Shown here: piece by piece, positions 17,711 to 26,333 of the stretch
How the letters are laid out: each line of letters begins with the position of its first letter
Position numbering within the stretch: position 1 is the first letter of the stretch
DNA from: Brachybacterium paraconglomeratum
Lineage (GTDB): Bacteria > Actinomycetota > Actinomycetes > Actinomycetales > Dermabacteraceae
Reading direction: 5' to 3'
DNA length: 64,000 bases
Assembly: GCF_003994255.1 (NCBI RefSeq)
Contig: NZ_ML133852.1
Location: 310,001 to 374,000 of the forward strand
Program-made: the position numbers and the translations under genes
Notes under the pieces: generated by a model
Told to the model about the DNA's origin: nothing
The model's input: only the letters and a program-made list of their open reading frames with translations
Database searches by the model: none

Positions 17711-19254
17711 GAGCCGGCTCCGTCCTCGCCGCCGGGCGCCTCGTCGTCGGCCGCGCTCGACTCGTCGGCCGCGACGAAGACCGCCCGCCGCGCGGGGACG
17801 TCCACCGTCTCCAGCCGTACCCGCACCACGGTCCCGACCTCCGCGTCCATCGGCACCCAGGCGGTCACCGGCGGATCGGTCAGCTGCACCTCGACGCGCA
17901 GCGGGGCGCCGGACCCGTTGCCGTTGCCCTCGCTCGCCTCGCGCCGCTCGATCACCGTCGCGTCGAAGGTCTCGCCCTGCCAGGCGACGAGCGCGGCGGT
18001 CTCCACGAGCTCGCGGGCGGCCCGCTCGAGGTTCCCGGCCTGCGCGCCGGTGGACTGCATCGCCTCGGGGATCTCGCCGAGGGCGGCGAGCAGCTCCTGC
18101 GAGGGGCTGCGGCCCTGCGCATGGTCCAGGCAGACCAGCAGCACGAAGCGGTCCACGAGGCGGCGCAGCGGGGCGGTGGTGTGGGCGTAGGGCGCGGCGA
18201 TCGCGGCCTGCACCGGGTCCTCGGGCACCTCCTCGGGACGGGTGAACGCCGCATAGGAGGCGCCCCGGAACAGGGAGGTGGCGAGGTTCAGCAGCGCGAG
18301 ATGGGTCGGCTCGCGCCAGTCCAGGGAGCGCAGGAACTCCCCGTACTCCACGCCCTCGCGCCAGGGCACGCCGAGCACCTGGCTCTGGCGGCGGAAGCGG
18401 TCCACGGCGCGCTGCTCCGCCGGCGGCATGGTGCGCAGGATCCCCGCGCCGTGCTCGAGCATCAGGCTCGCCGCGGCCATGCCGGTCATCAGCGAGAGCT
18501 GCGCGTTCGCGTCCTCGATCGGGTTCATGCTCCGCCAGGTCAGGCGCACGTGGTCCTCCTCGGCCACCACCTCCTGCTCGGGCACGTTCAGGCTCGCCCC
18601 ACCGCGCTCGGCCTCGAGCGCGGTGCGGAGGTCGCCGATCTCCTCCAGCAGCACCATCATCGGATGGCCCTGCCCGGCGTCGAGCTCCTGCTGCACCTGG
18701 TCGTAGGCGAGCTTCGCGACGGAGCGGACCAGCGCCCGCTCGAGCCCGATCCCGACGACCTCGCCGCGCTCGTCCAGCGTCAGCTCCCACACGAAGGCGG
18801 GCGCGGTCTGCTCCGGCAGGAGGGAGGCGACGCCCTCGGAGAGCACCTCGGGATGCAGCGGTATGCGTCGGTCCGGGAGGTAGAGGGTCTCCCCGCGCCG
18901 CCGCGCCTCATGATCGATCACGCCGTCGAGGTCGACGAAGAAGGGCACGTCCGCGATCGCGTACAGCACCCGGTACCCCTCCGTGGTGCGCTCCAGGTGC
19001 ATCGCCTGGTCGAGGTCCGTGGAGCTTGCCGGGTCCAGGGTCACGAAGGGCACGTCGGTGAGATCGCGTCGGTCCGCACCGCCTGCCGCGGCGTCACGCC
19101 CCGCGGCCTTCTCGGCGGCGGCGAGCACGTCGGCGGGGAACTCGAGCGGCACGTCGCCGTCGTGGTCCGCCAGGAGCGCGTCGATGCCCTCGCGGAGGTC
19201 GTCGGCGGCGACCGAGCCGCGCGGTGCGAGCAGGGAGACGGGACGGTGCGCCAC
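17707..19254 (-). CDS. RNB-domain ribonuclease (RNase II/R family)
   Basis: A 515-residue 3'-5' exoribonuclease. The RNB core is clear: T-L-D-P-A-S-S-T-D-L-D-Q-A-M holds the acidic metal-binding residues of the D-P-x-x-x-x-D-x-D motif, followed by Y-A-I-A-D-V and R-R-G-E-T-L-Y-L-P-D-R-R-I-P-L-H-P. It is shorter than E. coli RNase II because it has little N-terminal cold-shock region, as in many actinobacterial members. GTG 19254 is chosen because CTGGAGG lies 5 nt upstream; an ATG at 19362 is in frame but overlaps the divergent ABC gene start. A Ser/Glu/Asp-rich tail closes the protein. The next gene overlaps its stop. Confidence 0.88.
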   Translation of the reverse strand: MAHRPVSLLAPRGSVAADDLREGIDALLADHDGDVPLEFPADVLAAAEKAAGRDAAAGGADRRDLTDVPFVTLDPASSTDLDQAMHLERTTEGYRVLYAIADVPFFVDLDGVIDHEARRRGETLYLPDRRIPLHPEVLSEGVASLLPEQTAPAFVWELTLDERGEVVGIGLERALVRSVAKLAYDQVQQELDAGQGHPMMVLLEEIGDLRTALEAERGGASLNVPEQEVVAEEDHVRLTWRSMNPIEDANAQLSLMTGMAAASLMLEHGAGILRTMPPAEQRAVDRFRRQSQVLGVPWREGVEYGEFLRSLDWREPTHLALLNLATSLFRGASYAAFTRPEEVPEDPVQAAIAAPYAHTTAPLRRLVDRFVLLVCLDHAQGRSPSQELLAALGEIPEAMQSTGAQAGNLERAARELVETAALVAWQGETFDATVIERREASEGNGNGSGAPLRVEVQLTDPPVTAWVPMDAEVGTVVRVRLETVDVPARRAVFVAADESSAADDEAPGGEDGAGS

Positions 19255-19360
19255 AGGGACCTCCAGCAGGTCGGGGTCGGACCGGGCCAGTCTAGGCAGG
19301 GGCCGACGCGCCCGGTGGGCCGACCACGGACCAGGGCGCCCAGGCGATAGGCTCGGGGCC

Positions 19361-20155
19361 ATGTCCGTCGCAGCAGCCTCCCTGACCGATGTCACCGTCA
19401 CCCGCAGCGGGAAGACCATCCTCGACGAGGTGACCCTCCGGATCGGGGAGGGGGAGCGGTGGGCGGTGCTCGGCCCCAACGGCGCCGGCAAGTCCACCCT
19501 CGTGCGCCTGCTCTCGGCACGGCTGCACCCCACCTCCGGCACCGTCGAGATCCTCGGCGAGCAGCTGGGGCGCGTGGACATCTTCGAGCTGCGCCCACTG
19601 CTGGGCCTGGCGAGCCAGGAGCTCGCCGACACGATCCCGGCCGACGAGACCGCCGAGAACGTCGTGGTCACCGCCGGGTACGGCGTCGTCGGCCGGTGGC
19701 GGGAGAGCTACGACGAGGTCGACCTCGAGCGCGCCCGCACCCTGCTGGCCGCCTTCGGCGTCGGCGGCCTCGCGGACCGCCACTTCGGCACCCTGTCCAC
19801 CGGCGAGCGCAAGCGCGTCCTCGCCGCGCGTGCCCTGATGACCGACCCGGAGCTGCTGCTGCTGGACGAGCCCGCGGCGGGCCTGGACCTCGGCGGCCGC
19901 GAGGCGCTCGTGCGCACCCTGGGGCGGCTCGCGAAGGACCCCGCGACCCCGGTGACGTTGCTGGTCACCCACCACGTCGAGGAGATCCCGCCGGGCTACA
20001 CCCATGTCGCGCTGCTGCGCGACGGCGGCCTGGTCGCCGCCGGCCCCATCGCCGAGACCCTCACCTCCCAGAACCTGACGAGGACGTTCGGGCTGCCGCT
20101 CGTGGTGGAGCAGCGCGGCGAGCGCTTCACCGCCCGCTCCCTCTCCCTGGACTGA
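19361..20155 (+). CDS. ABC transporter ATP-binding protein
   Basis: A 264-residue ABC ATPase with Walker A G-P-N-G-A-G-K-S-T (about residues 38-46), a Q-loop in L-A-S-Q-E, an ABC signature L-S-T-G-E-R-K-R-V-L-A-A-R-A-L, Walker B L-L-L-L-D-E-P, and an H-loop V-T-H-H-V-E-E. The signature L-S-T-G-E instead of L-S-G-G-Q and the pairing with an rRNA/tRNA methylase resemble the YlmA-type cytosolic ABC proteins. No permease gene is nearby, so transport is doubtful. The start overlaps the divergent RNB upstream region; no strong ribosome site is seen. The next gene starts 4 bp after its stop. Confidence 0.85.
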   Translation: MSVAAASLTDVTVTRSGKTILDEVTLRIGEGERWAVLGPNGAGKSTLVRLLSARLHPTSGTVEILGEQLGRVDIFELRPLLGLASQELADTIPADETAENVVVTAGYGVVGRWRESYDEVDLERARTLLAAFGVGGLADRHFGTLSTGERKRVLAARALMTDPELLLLDEPAAGLDLGGREALVRTLGRLAKDPATPVTLLVTHHVEEIPPGYTHVALLRDGGLVAAGPIAETLTSQNLTRTFGLPLVVEQRGERFTARSLSLD

Positions 20156-20159
20156 GCGC

Positions 20160-20990
20160 ATGAGCGAGGCGCAGCTGCGCCGGATCACCGAGCTCGGGGA
20201 CCCGGCGCTCGACGACTACCTGCGCATGACGGACGTGAAGCTACGCTCCCGCGTCGAGGTGGAGCGGGGCCTGTTCATGGCCGAGAGCTTCGAGGTCATC
20301 TCCCGGGCGATGGACGCGGGGATGGCCCCGCGCTCGTTCCTGATGAGCGAGAAGTGGCTTCAGAAGTTCGCGCCGCTGTACGAGCGCTTCCCCGAGGTGC
20401 CCGTGTTCGTGGGGGAGGAGGCGCTGCTCGAGCAGCTCACCGGCTTCCACCTCCACCGCGGCGCGCTCGCGGCCATGCAGCGCCCCGAGCTGCCCGGCGT
20501 CGCCCAGCTGCTGGAGGGCGCGCGGACCGTCGCCGTGCTCGAGGACATCGTCGACCACACGAACGTCGGGGCGATGTTCCGCTCCGCCGCGGCGCTGGGC
20601 GTGGATGCGGTGCTGGTGACCCCGCAGTGCGCGGACCCGCTGTACCGCCGCTCGATCCGTGTCTCGATGGGCACCGTCTTCCAGGTGCCGTGGACCCGGC
20701 TGACCTCCTGGCCCGCCGCGGGCATCGACGGCCTGCACGAGGCCGGCTTCGACGTGCTCGCCCTGGCGCTGACCGACGGGGCGGCGCCGCTGGACGGAGT
20801 GGACCTCGGCCCGAAGCGGAAGGTCGCCCTCGTGCTCGGCGCGGAGGGCCACGGCCTGAAGCCCGCGACGCTCCGCGCGGTCGACGAGCACGTGGTGATC
20901 CCGATGGCCGGGGGAGTGGACTCCCTCAACGTCGCCGCGGCCAGCGCCGTGGTGTTCTGGCAGCGTCGGGCGATGCTCTCGCTGGGATGA
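20160..20990 (+). CDS. TrmH/SpoU family RNA 2'-O-methyltransferase
   Basis: A 276-residue SPOUT methyltransferase that uses S-adenosylmethionine to methylate a ribose in rRNA or tRNA. The N-terminal substrate-binding part (residues 1-100) is followed by the knotted domain with motif I D-H-T-N-V-G-A-M-F-R-S-A-A-A-L-G, motif II L-V-L-G-A-E-G-H-G-L and motif III V-I-P-M-A-G-G-V-D-S-L-N-V-A-A-A-S-A-V. The target nucleotide cannot be told from sequence. It starts 4 bp after the ABC gene stop and is probably cotranscribed with it. Confidence 0.88.
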   Translation: MSEAQLRRITELGDPALDDYLRMTDVKLRSRVEVERGLFMAESFEVISRAMDAGMAPRSFLMSEKWLQKFAPLYERFPEVPVFVGEEALLEQLTGFHLHRGALAAMQRPELPGVAQLLEGARTVAVLEDIVDHTNVGAMFRSAAALGVDAVLVTPQCADPLYRRSIRVSMGTVFQVPWTRLTSWPAAGIDGLHEAGFDVLALALTDGAAPLDGVDLGPKRKVALVLGAEGHGLKPATLRAVDEHVVIPMAGGVDSLNVAAASAVVFWQRRAMLSLG

Positions 20991-21004
20991 GCCCCCCCCG
21001 GTCG

Positions 21005-21055
21005 CGAAGGGGGAACCAGCAGTTCCTCCCACCGGCGCGTCACCGCTCCTAGCGT
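21005..21055 (+). promoter_or_regulatory. Palindromic operator and leaderless promoter of the aldo/keto reductase
   Basis: A near-palindrome GGAAC-CAGCA-GTTCC (21012-21026), flanked by G-rich and C-rich arms, contains GCAGTTCCTCCC (21019-21030). After 19 nt comes TAGCGT (21050-21055), and 7 nt later the ATG at 21063 without a ribosome site. The same dodecamer, 19-nt spacer and TAGCGT recur in front of the MFS gene at 24201-24237, so this looks like a shared operator-promoter, perhaps bound by the XRE regulator encoded downstream. Confidence 0.65.
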
Positions 21056-21062
21056 GGTCGGC

Positions 21063-21965
21063 ATGACGATCGATCTCACCGCACCGAATCCCTCCTTCAC
21101 CCTGAACAACGGCGTGACGATGCCGGCCCTCGGCCTCGGCGTGTTCCAGACCCCGCCGGAGGAGACCTCCGCCGCGGTCGCCGAGGCCCTGCGCATCGGC
21201 TACCGCCACATCGACACCGCCGCCTCCTACGGCAACGAGCGGGAGGTGGGGGAGGGGCTGCGCGCCTCGGGCGTGGACCGCTCCGAGGTGTTCCTCGAGA
21301 CGAAGCTGTGGATCACCGACTACGGCTACGACCAGGCGCTGCACGGCTTCGAGAAGTCCGCCGCGAAGCTCGGCGTCGACCAGATCGACCTGCTCCTGCT
21401 GCACCAGCCGCTGACCAGCGAGTTCGAGAAGACGATCGGCGCCTACAAGGCGCTGGAGACGCTGCTGGCCGACGGGCGCGTGCGCGCCATCGGCATCAGC
21501 AACGTCATGCCGGATGTGCTCGAGCGCCTGCTCGAGGCGACCGGCGTGACCCCCGCTGTGAACCAGGTCGAGTCCCACCCCTACTTCGCGCAGCGCGACG
21601 TGCAGGAGGCGAACGCCCGCCACGGCATCCTCACCCAGGCCTGGTCCCCGATCGGCGGGATCACCCACTACCGAGGCGACGTGGAGCGCTCCACCCTGAC
21701 CGACCCGGTGATCGGCGAGATCGCCGCCGCGCACGGCCTCACGCCGGCGCAGGTCATGCTGCGCTGGGGCCTCCAGCAGGGCCGCTCGGTCATCCCGAAG
21801 TCCGTGCGCCCCGAGCGGATCGCCGAGAGCCTCGACGTGTTCCGCGTCGCGCTCTCCGACGAGGAGGTCGCCCGGATCGACGCGCTGGAGACCGGCGAGC
21901 GCGGCGGCCCCGACCCCGATGCGATCACGCTGGAGACCTTCGGCCGCGAGATCCCGGAGGCGTGA
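21063..21965 (+). CDS. Aldo/keto reductase
   Basis: A 300-residue NADPH-dependent aldo/keto reductase of the 2,5-diketo-gluconate reductase type. The catalytic tetrad can be placed: Asp and Tyr in Y-R-H-I-D-T-A-A-S-Y-G-N-E, Lys in E-T-K-L-W, and His in L-L-L-L-H-Q-P. The C-terminal cofactor loop V-I-P-K-S-V-R-P-E-R-I is present. ATG 21063 follows a TAGCGT box by 7 nt and is probably read from a leaderless mRNA. The XRE regulator gene begins 17 bp after its stop, so regulator and enzyme are likely cotranscribed. The natural substrate is unknown. Confidence 0.92.
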   Translation: MTIDLTAPNPSFTLNNGVTMPALGLGVFQTPPEETSAAVAEALRIGYRHIDTAASYGNEREVGEGLRASGVDRSEVFLETKLWITDYGYDQALHGFEKSAAKLGVDQIDLLLLHQPLTSEFEKTIGAYKALETLLADGRVRAIGISNVMPDVLERLLEATGVTPAVNQVESHPYFAQRDVQEANARHGILTQAWSPIGGITHYRGDVERSTLTDPVIGEIAAAHGLTPAQVMLRWGLQQGRSVIPKSVRPERIAESLDVFRVALSDEEVARIDALETGERGGPDPDAITLETFGREIPEA

Positions 21966-21982
21966 GCGGGGAGGAATACGGT

Positions 21983-22876
21983 GTGACCATGGACCATCGA
22001 GCAGAGGTGAGCGACTTCCTGCGCACGCGTCGGGACCGGATCACGCCCTCCCAGGCGGGGATCCTCGGCGGCACGCGTCGACGCGTTCCCGGGCTGCGCC
22101 GCGAGGAGGTCGCCGCGGCCACGGGGATCAGCGTCGAGTACTACGCCCGGATCGAGCGCGGCGACCTGCGCGGCGTCTCCACGGAGGTGCTGGACGCGCT
22201 CGCTCGCACCCTGCTGCTGGACGAGGCGGAGACCGACCACCTCCACGACCTCGCCGAGGCCGCGGGGCCGCCGGCCCGGCGGCGGCCCCGTCACGCCGAA
22301 CAGCCCTTCCCGGACACCCTGCAGCGCTTCGTCGACGCGGTCTCCGTGCCGGTGTGGGTGCGGGACCGGCGCATGGACGTGGTGGCGACGAATCCCGTCG
22401 GCCGCGCGCTGTACGCCCCGGTGCTGGAGGACCCCGCCGCCCGCGGGAACACGGCCCGCTTCGTCTTCTTCAGCCCCGCGTCGCAGAGCTTCTTCCCGGA
22501 CTGGGAGGACAACGCCACCGGCATCGTCGCGACGCTGCGCACGTATGCGGGCCAGTCCCCGCGCGACAAGCGGCTCAGCGACCTCATCGGCGAGCTCGCC
22601 ACCCGCAGCGACGACTTCCGTGTGCGCTGGGCCGCGCACGACGTGCGCCACCACCGCACCGGCCTCAAGCGCATCCACCACCCGGAGGTGGGAGACCTCG
22701 AGCTCGGCTACGAGGCGATGGACTTCCCCGCCCATCCCGACTGGTTCATGTTCGGGTACACCGCCGCGCCCGGCTCACCGAGCGAGGAGCGACTGCGGCT
22801 GCTGGGCAGCCTCGCGCAGGAGTCGGCCGACTGGGCCCGCACGTCCGCCGACGGGCGCACCGCCGCAGCCGGCTGA
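21983..22876 (+). CDS. XRE-family regulator with MmyB-like sensor domain
   Basis: A 297-residue transcription regulator. Residues 1-75 form a helix-turn-helix with R-R-V-P-G-L-R-R-E-E-V-A-A-A-T-G-I-S-V-E-Y-Y-A-R-I-E-R-G, typical of actinobacterial XRE proteins with a C-terminal MmyB-like ligand-binding domain (here about residues 105-270, with F-P-A-H-P-D near the end). GTG 21983 has GGGGAGG 9 nt upstream; ATG 21989 is the alternative. It follows the aldo/keto reductase and faces the MFS gene. Both of those genes carry the same GCAGTTCCTCCC motif, so this protein may control both; binding is inferred, not seen. Confidence 0.88.
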   Translation: MTMDHRAEVSDFLRTRRDRITPSQAGILGGTRRRVPGLRREEVAAATGISVEYYARIERGDLRGVSTEVLDALARTLLLDEAETDHLHDLAEAAGPPARRRPRHAEQPFPDTLQRFVDAVSVPVWVRDRRMDVVATNPVGRALYAPVLEDPAARGNTARFVFFSPASQSFFPDWEDNATGIVATLRTYAGQSPRDKRLSDLIGELATRSDDFRVRWAAHDVRHHRTGLKRIHHPEVGDLELGYEAMDFPAHPDWFMFGYTAAPGSPSEERLRLLGSLAQESADWARTSADGRTAAAG

Positions 22877-22967
22877 CGGCAGTGCCGAGGACCGACCAAG
22901 GCCCGCCGACCAGGGACCGGACGCGTGGCGATCGTGCTCCTGAATCAGCCGTTCCGGCTCACGTGGC

Positions 22968-24164
22968 TCAGGCTCGCGCCGTCTCCGCTGGCCGGGCCGC
23001 GAGGCGCTTCGCCAGCGGGATCATGACGAGCCCGATCACGGTCAGCACCGCGCAGATCGCGAAGATGCCGCGCTGTCCCAGCAGCGGCAGCGCCCCGGCG
23101 GCGATGATCGGCCCGGACAGGATCGCGCCGACGCGCCTCGCGTTCATGAACAGTCCCGTGGACATCCCCGCCCCCGGGATCAGGTCCTGGAAGAGGGTCA
23201 GTCCGATCCCGGAGATCGCGGCAAAGCCGAGAGCGTTCGGGATCTGCAGCACGAGCAGCAGCACCGGCTCGGTGACCAGCATCAGCCCGGCGTAGTAGAC
23301 GGCCGAGAGCACGGCGCCGACCGCGACCAGGGTCAGGTGCGAGATGCGGTCGCCGAGCCGCCCGATGATCATCAGCGCCGGCACCTCGAGCGCGGCGGCG
23401 ACGCCGAGCACGATCCCCGCCCACATGACGCTGAGGCCCACCGTCTCGGTGACGTACAGCGCCATGAACGTCATCGCCGTCGCATTCGTGGCCTGGAACA
23501 GCACGAACGCGCCGATGATCACTACGGTCGCGAGCCCGCTGCCGGGCGGCAGCGCGTGCGGGGAGCGGGCCGGCTCGGGCGCCTCCGCAGCTGCGGAACG
23601 GTGCTGCCGCATCATCACCGCGGTCATCACGATGTTCACCACCGCGATCACCACCAGTGCCAGCAGGATCCCGCGTGCCCCGGCCCAGCCGATGATCGCG
23701 GTCGCGAGCGGCGGCCCGCCCATCCACGCCGCGGAGATGATCGCGCGGGTGTCGACGATCGTGGAGGTGGCCGCGCCGACGTCCCGCAGATGGGCGAAGA
23801 GCATCGTGGTGCCGAGCCCCGCCGGGCCGCCGAGGACCACCAGCGCCACCGTCGCGAGCGGCAGCGTGCTCACCGCGGCGAGCGCTGCGGCCAGCGCGAT
23901 CGTCAGCACCGCGGCGGCCATCAGCATCGGCAGGTAGGTGCGGCGCCGGTCCGCCCAGGCGGGCAGCACGATCGAGGCGATGAAGCCGCCGGCGTTGTAG
24001 ATCGCCAGCGACCAGCCGATGTCCGCGGTGGAGGCGTCGTAGAGCGTGGCGAGGATCAGCGCGAGCGCGGGGCTCAGCAGCGAGGAGTGCAGCCCCCACA
24101 GCAGCGCCGCCGACGGCACGAGCAGGCGGGAGGCGAGGGGGCGCTGCGGGGCATCAGAGGGCAT
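22968..24164 (-). CDS. MFS transporter (sugar/drug efflux type)
   Basis: A 398-residue inner-membrane protein with about twelve hydrophobic segments and the cytoplasmic loop L-P-A-W-A-D-R-R-R-T-Y after helix 2, as in the major facilitator superfamily. The overall look (short loops, F-A-A-I-S-G-I-G-L-T-L-F-Q-D in the second half, M-N-A-R-R-V-G) resembles SetA-like sugar efflux permeases. A second open frame over the same stretch is a shadow. The promoter region on the minus strand shares a 12-bp motif, spacer and -10 box with the aldo/keto reductase promoter. It converges on the XRE gene. The substrate is unknown. Confidence 0.85.
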   Translation of the reverse strand: MPSDAPQRPLASRLLVPSAALLWGLHSSLLSPALALILATLYDASTADIGWSLAIYNAGGFIASIVLPAWADRRRTYLPMLMAAAVLTIALAAALAAVSTLPLATVALVVLGGPAGLGTTMLFAHLRDVGAATSTIVDTRAIISAAWMGGPPLATAIIGWAGARGILLALVVIAVVNIVMTAVMMRQHRSAAAEAPEPARSPHALPPGSGLATVVIIGAFVLFQATNATAMTFMALYVTETVGLSVMWAGIVLGVAAALEVPALMIIGRLGDRISHLTLVAVGAVLSAVYYAGLMLVTEPVLLLVLQIPNALGFAAISGIGLTLFQDLIPGAGMSTGLFMNARRVGAILSGPIIAAGALPLLGQRGIFAICAVLTVIGLVMIPLAKRLAARPAETARA

Positions 24165-24200
24165 GGAGATCCTTCATCGTTCGGAGGTCGAGCTCCCGGC

Positions 24201-24237
24201 ACGCTATGCCGCCGCCGTCCTCGCCGGGAGGAACTGC
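24201..24237 (-). promoter_or_regulatory. Operator-promoter of the MFS gene, matching the AKR promoter
   Basis: On the minus strand GCAGTTCCTCCC (24226-24237) is followed after exactly 19 nt by TAGCGT (24201-24206), about 36 bp before the MFS ATG. The aldo/keto reductase promoter at 21019-21055 has the identical dodecamer, spacing and hexamer, which suggests one regulator for both. Confidence 0.6.
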
Positions 24238-24271
24238 CAGGGCACCCCTCGTGACTGCTGCTGTCCCTCGG

Positions 24272-24445
24272 TCATCCACGGGGCGGGAGAGCTGCCGCGT
24301 AGTCGGCGCCCCATCGGTTCATCGCCTCCACGACCGGAGCGAGGGCATGACCGAGCTCGGTGAGCTCGTAGTCGACCCGCGGCGGCACCGTCTCGCGGTC
24401 GGTGCGGGCCACGACGCCGTCTTGCAGAGGGTCTCGAGGGGTCAT
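24272..24445 (-). pseudogene. Remnant of an HxlR-type winged-helix regulator
   Basis: Only the C-terminal half of an HxlR-family regulator is left: D-G-V-V-A-R-T-D-R-E-T-V-P-P-R-V-D-Y-E-L-T followed by E-L-G-H-A-L-A-P-V-V-E-A-M-N-R-W-G. This matches the wing and dimer helix of the family. The first half, with the conserved Cys and the recognition helix, is missing. Upstream the sequence runs directly into the 3' end of the 2'-5' ligase-like gene, with an ATGA overlap at 24442-24445, so the break lies near 24427-24445. It is probably not functional as a DNA-binding protein. Confidence 0.7.
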
Positions 24446-25023
24446 CGCGTTCCGAGTCGGTAGGAGCGGACGTGCCGCCACGGCTTCGGCGACGTGCGTC
24501 CCGCGAGCGCGGGACCGCTCCAGAGCTCCACATGATCGAGGCGGTCCTCGACGGGCAGATGCGCCGCGACCGCGTGCTCGGCCGCCAGGAGCTCGGACAG
24601 AGGGCGGTCATGTCCGATCGTCAGATGGGGCATGACGTCTTCGAGCGGGATCGCGCCGCCGTAGGGAGGGTGGTCGGGGAAGGCGGCGACGACCTGCTCG
24701 GTGAGTCTCCGGACCGGGGAGGCGTCGTCGAGCGCGATGTAGAGAACCTGTCCCCCGAACCACCCGGTCCGTCTACCCGCATACGAGATAGGAGGTTCAT
24801 CGGCAAACAGTGCTTCCAGTCGATCGTGGTCCCGTGCGCGCAGGGCCTCCAGGGGCACAAAGGGATGGAGCACGGTGAGGTGCGCGGGGATCCCATCGGC
24901 CGCCGCACTGTCGAGCCGTCGCCGATGTTCTGCGACAGCTCGCTCGGCGCCGGGAACCGGCAGCAGCAGCGCCGTCTCCTGCGGACCTCGCAGCTTCGAC
25001 GCCGATCCTGCCGACGGACTCAC
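24442..25023 (-). CDS. 2'-5' RNA ligase family protein
   Basis: A 193-residue protein of the 2H phosphoesterase superfamily with two H-x-T motifs, H-L-T-V-L-H-P-F (about residue 39) and H-L-T-I-G-H-D (about 135), spaced as expected for a bilobed LigT-like fold. Such enzymes act on 2',5' or cyclic phosphodiester bonds in RNA or small nucleotides; the real substrate here is unknown. GTG 25023 overlaps the stop of the polyol dehydrogenase gene (GTGA), so it is coupled to a metabolic gene with no obvious link. The C terminus abuts the HxlR remnant. Confidence 0.8.
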   Translation of the reverse strand: MSPSAGSASKLRGPQETALLLPVPGAERAVAEHRRRLDSAAADGIPAHLTVLHPFVPLEALRARDHDRLEALFADEPPISYAGRRTGWFGGQVLYIALDDASPVRRLTEQVVAAFPDHPPYGGAIPLEDVMPHLTIGHDRPLSELLAAEHAVAAHLPVEDRLDHVELWSGPALAGRTSPKPWRHVRSYRLGTR

Positions 25024-26051
25024 AGCGTGATCTGGATCTTCACGTCCGTCGGCCGCCCCTCGAGGAACCGCTCGAAGGCGGCGACCGAGTCGTCGAAGGC
25101 GAAGGTCTCCGAGACGAAGGGGGAGAGGTCCACGGCCTCGCTCGCAGCGAGGTCGATCGCCTTCTGGTGCACGTTCGCGTAGCGGAACACCGTCTCGAGC
25201 GAGACGCCGCGGCTCTGGGCGGTGGCGATGTCGAAGGGCACCGGATCCACCGGCATGCCCACCAGGACGATCCGCCCGCCCGGCGCGGGCAGCGACCACA
25301 GGGCCTTGTACGCGGGCGCGGCGCCGGTCGCCTCGAAGACGACCTGCGGGCCCCAGCCGCCGGTCGCGTCGCGCACCGTCTCGCCGAGGTCCTGCTGGGT
25401 CGCGTCGACGGTGACGATGCCGTCGATCCCGTCGAGCAGCGCGAGCTTCTCCGGCAGGACGTCGGAGATGAAGACGGTGCTGGCACCGCCGGCGAGCGCG
25501 GCGAGCGCGGTCATGATCCCGATCGTGCCGGCGCCGACCACGGCGGCGACGTCTCCGGGGGAGATCTCCGCCTTGGTCGCGGCGAACATGCCGACCGCGA
25601 AGGGCTCGATCAGCGCGCCCTCGGCGAAGCTCATCGACTCCGGGAGCTTGTAGGTGTAGGCGGCGGGGTGGAGCACCTCGTCGGCCAGGCAGCCGTGCAC
25701 GGGCGGGGTCGCCCAGAACTCGACGCCCGGGTCGACGTTGTAGTTGCCCTCCTTGACCGCGCGGGAGGTGGGGTCCGGCACGCCCGGCTCCATGACCACA
25801 CGGTCGCCGACGGCGAGATCCGTGACGCCCTCGCCGACCTCGAGGACGGTGCCGGCGCCCTCGTGGCCGAGGATCATCGGCGCCTCGACCACGAACGGGC
25901 CGATCTTCCCGTCGGTCCAGTAGTGCACGTCGGAGGCGCAGATGCCGACGGTGTGCATCGCGATCCTCACCTGGCCGGGGCCGGGAGCGCCGGGCGCCTC
26001 GACCTCCTCGATCGACATCCGGCTCTTCTCGTGCAGCACCAGCGCTCGCAT
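25020..26051 (-). CDS. Zinc-dependent alcohol dehydrogenase, sorbitol/xylitol type
   Basis: A 343-residue medium-chain dehydrogenase that oxidises a polyol with NAD(P). The catalytic zinc ligands appear in V-G-I-C-A-S-D-V-H-Y-W and G-H-E-G-A-G, and the nucleotide-binding fold in V-V-G-A-G-T-I-G-I. The structural zinc loop, which in many relatives has four cysteines, reads G-V-P-D-P-T-S-R-A-V-K-E-G-N-Y-N-V and has none, as in sorbitol dehydrogenases that bind only one zinc. ATG 26051 gives the family-typical start. It is the first gene of a short minus-strand unit that continues into the 2'-5' ligase gene. Confidence 0.88.
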   Translation of the reverse strand: MRALVLHEKSRMSIEEVEAPGAPGPGQVRIAMHTVGICASDVHYWTDGKIGPFVVEAPMILGHEGAGTVLEVGEGVTDLAVGDRVVMEPGVPDPTSRAVKEGNYNVDPGVEFWATPPVHGCLADEVLHPAAYTYKLPESMSFAEGALIEPFAVGMFAATKAEISPGDVAAVVGAGTIGIMTALAALAGGASTVFISDVLPEKLALLDGIDGIVTVDATQQDLGETVRDATGGWGPQVVFEATGAAPAYKALWSLPAPGGRIVLVGMPVDPVPFDIATAQSRGVSLETVFRYANVHQKAIDLAASEAVDLSPFVSETFAFDDSVAAFERFLEGRPTDVKIQITL

Positions 26052-26333
26052 CCCAGTCCTCTCCCTCGATGTGCGGTCCGTCTCATGATCGCAGAGGAGC
26101 GGCGGGGGAGGAGGGGACGTCCGACGGCATCGGGACCGGCACGGTCGACGGCGCCTGGAGCGCCGACCCATGTCGTCGACGGCGTCGATCGTTCCTCCAC
26201 AACGGCTCCGGGTCCACAGGAACCGGGTGCCTCTGTCGCCGCAGGGGCGCTCTCCCTAGGGTCGAGAGGAGTGCACGACCAGGCAGTGAGCCGACGACCC
26301 GGACGGCGGGAGAGCCGCGAGGAGGTGGGGGAG

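Noticed and set aside
24046-24363. A small + strand gene between the MFS gene and the HxlR remnant
   Set aside because: The frame overlaps the MFS N terminus and its promoter motif and shows no family resemblance.
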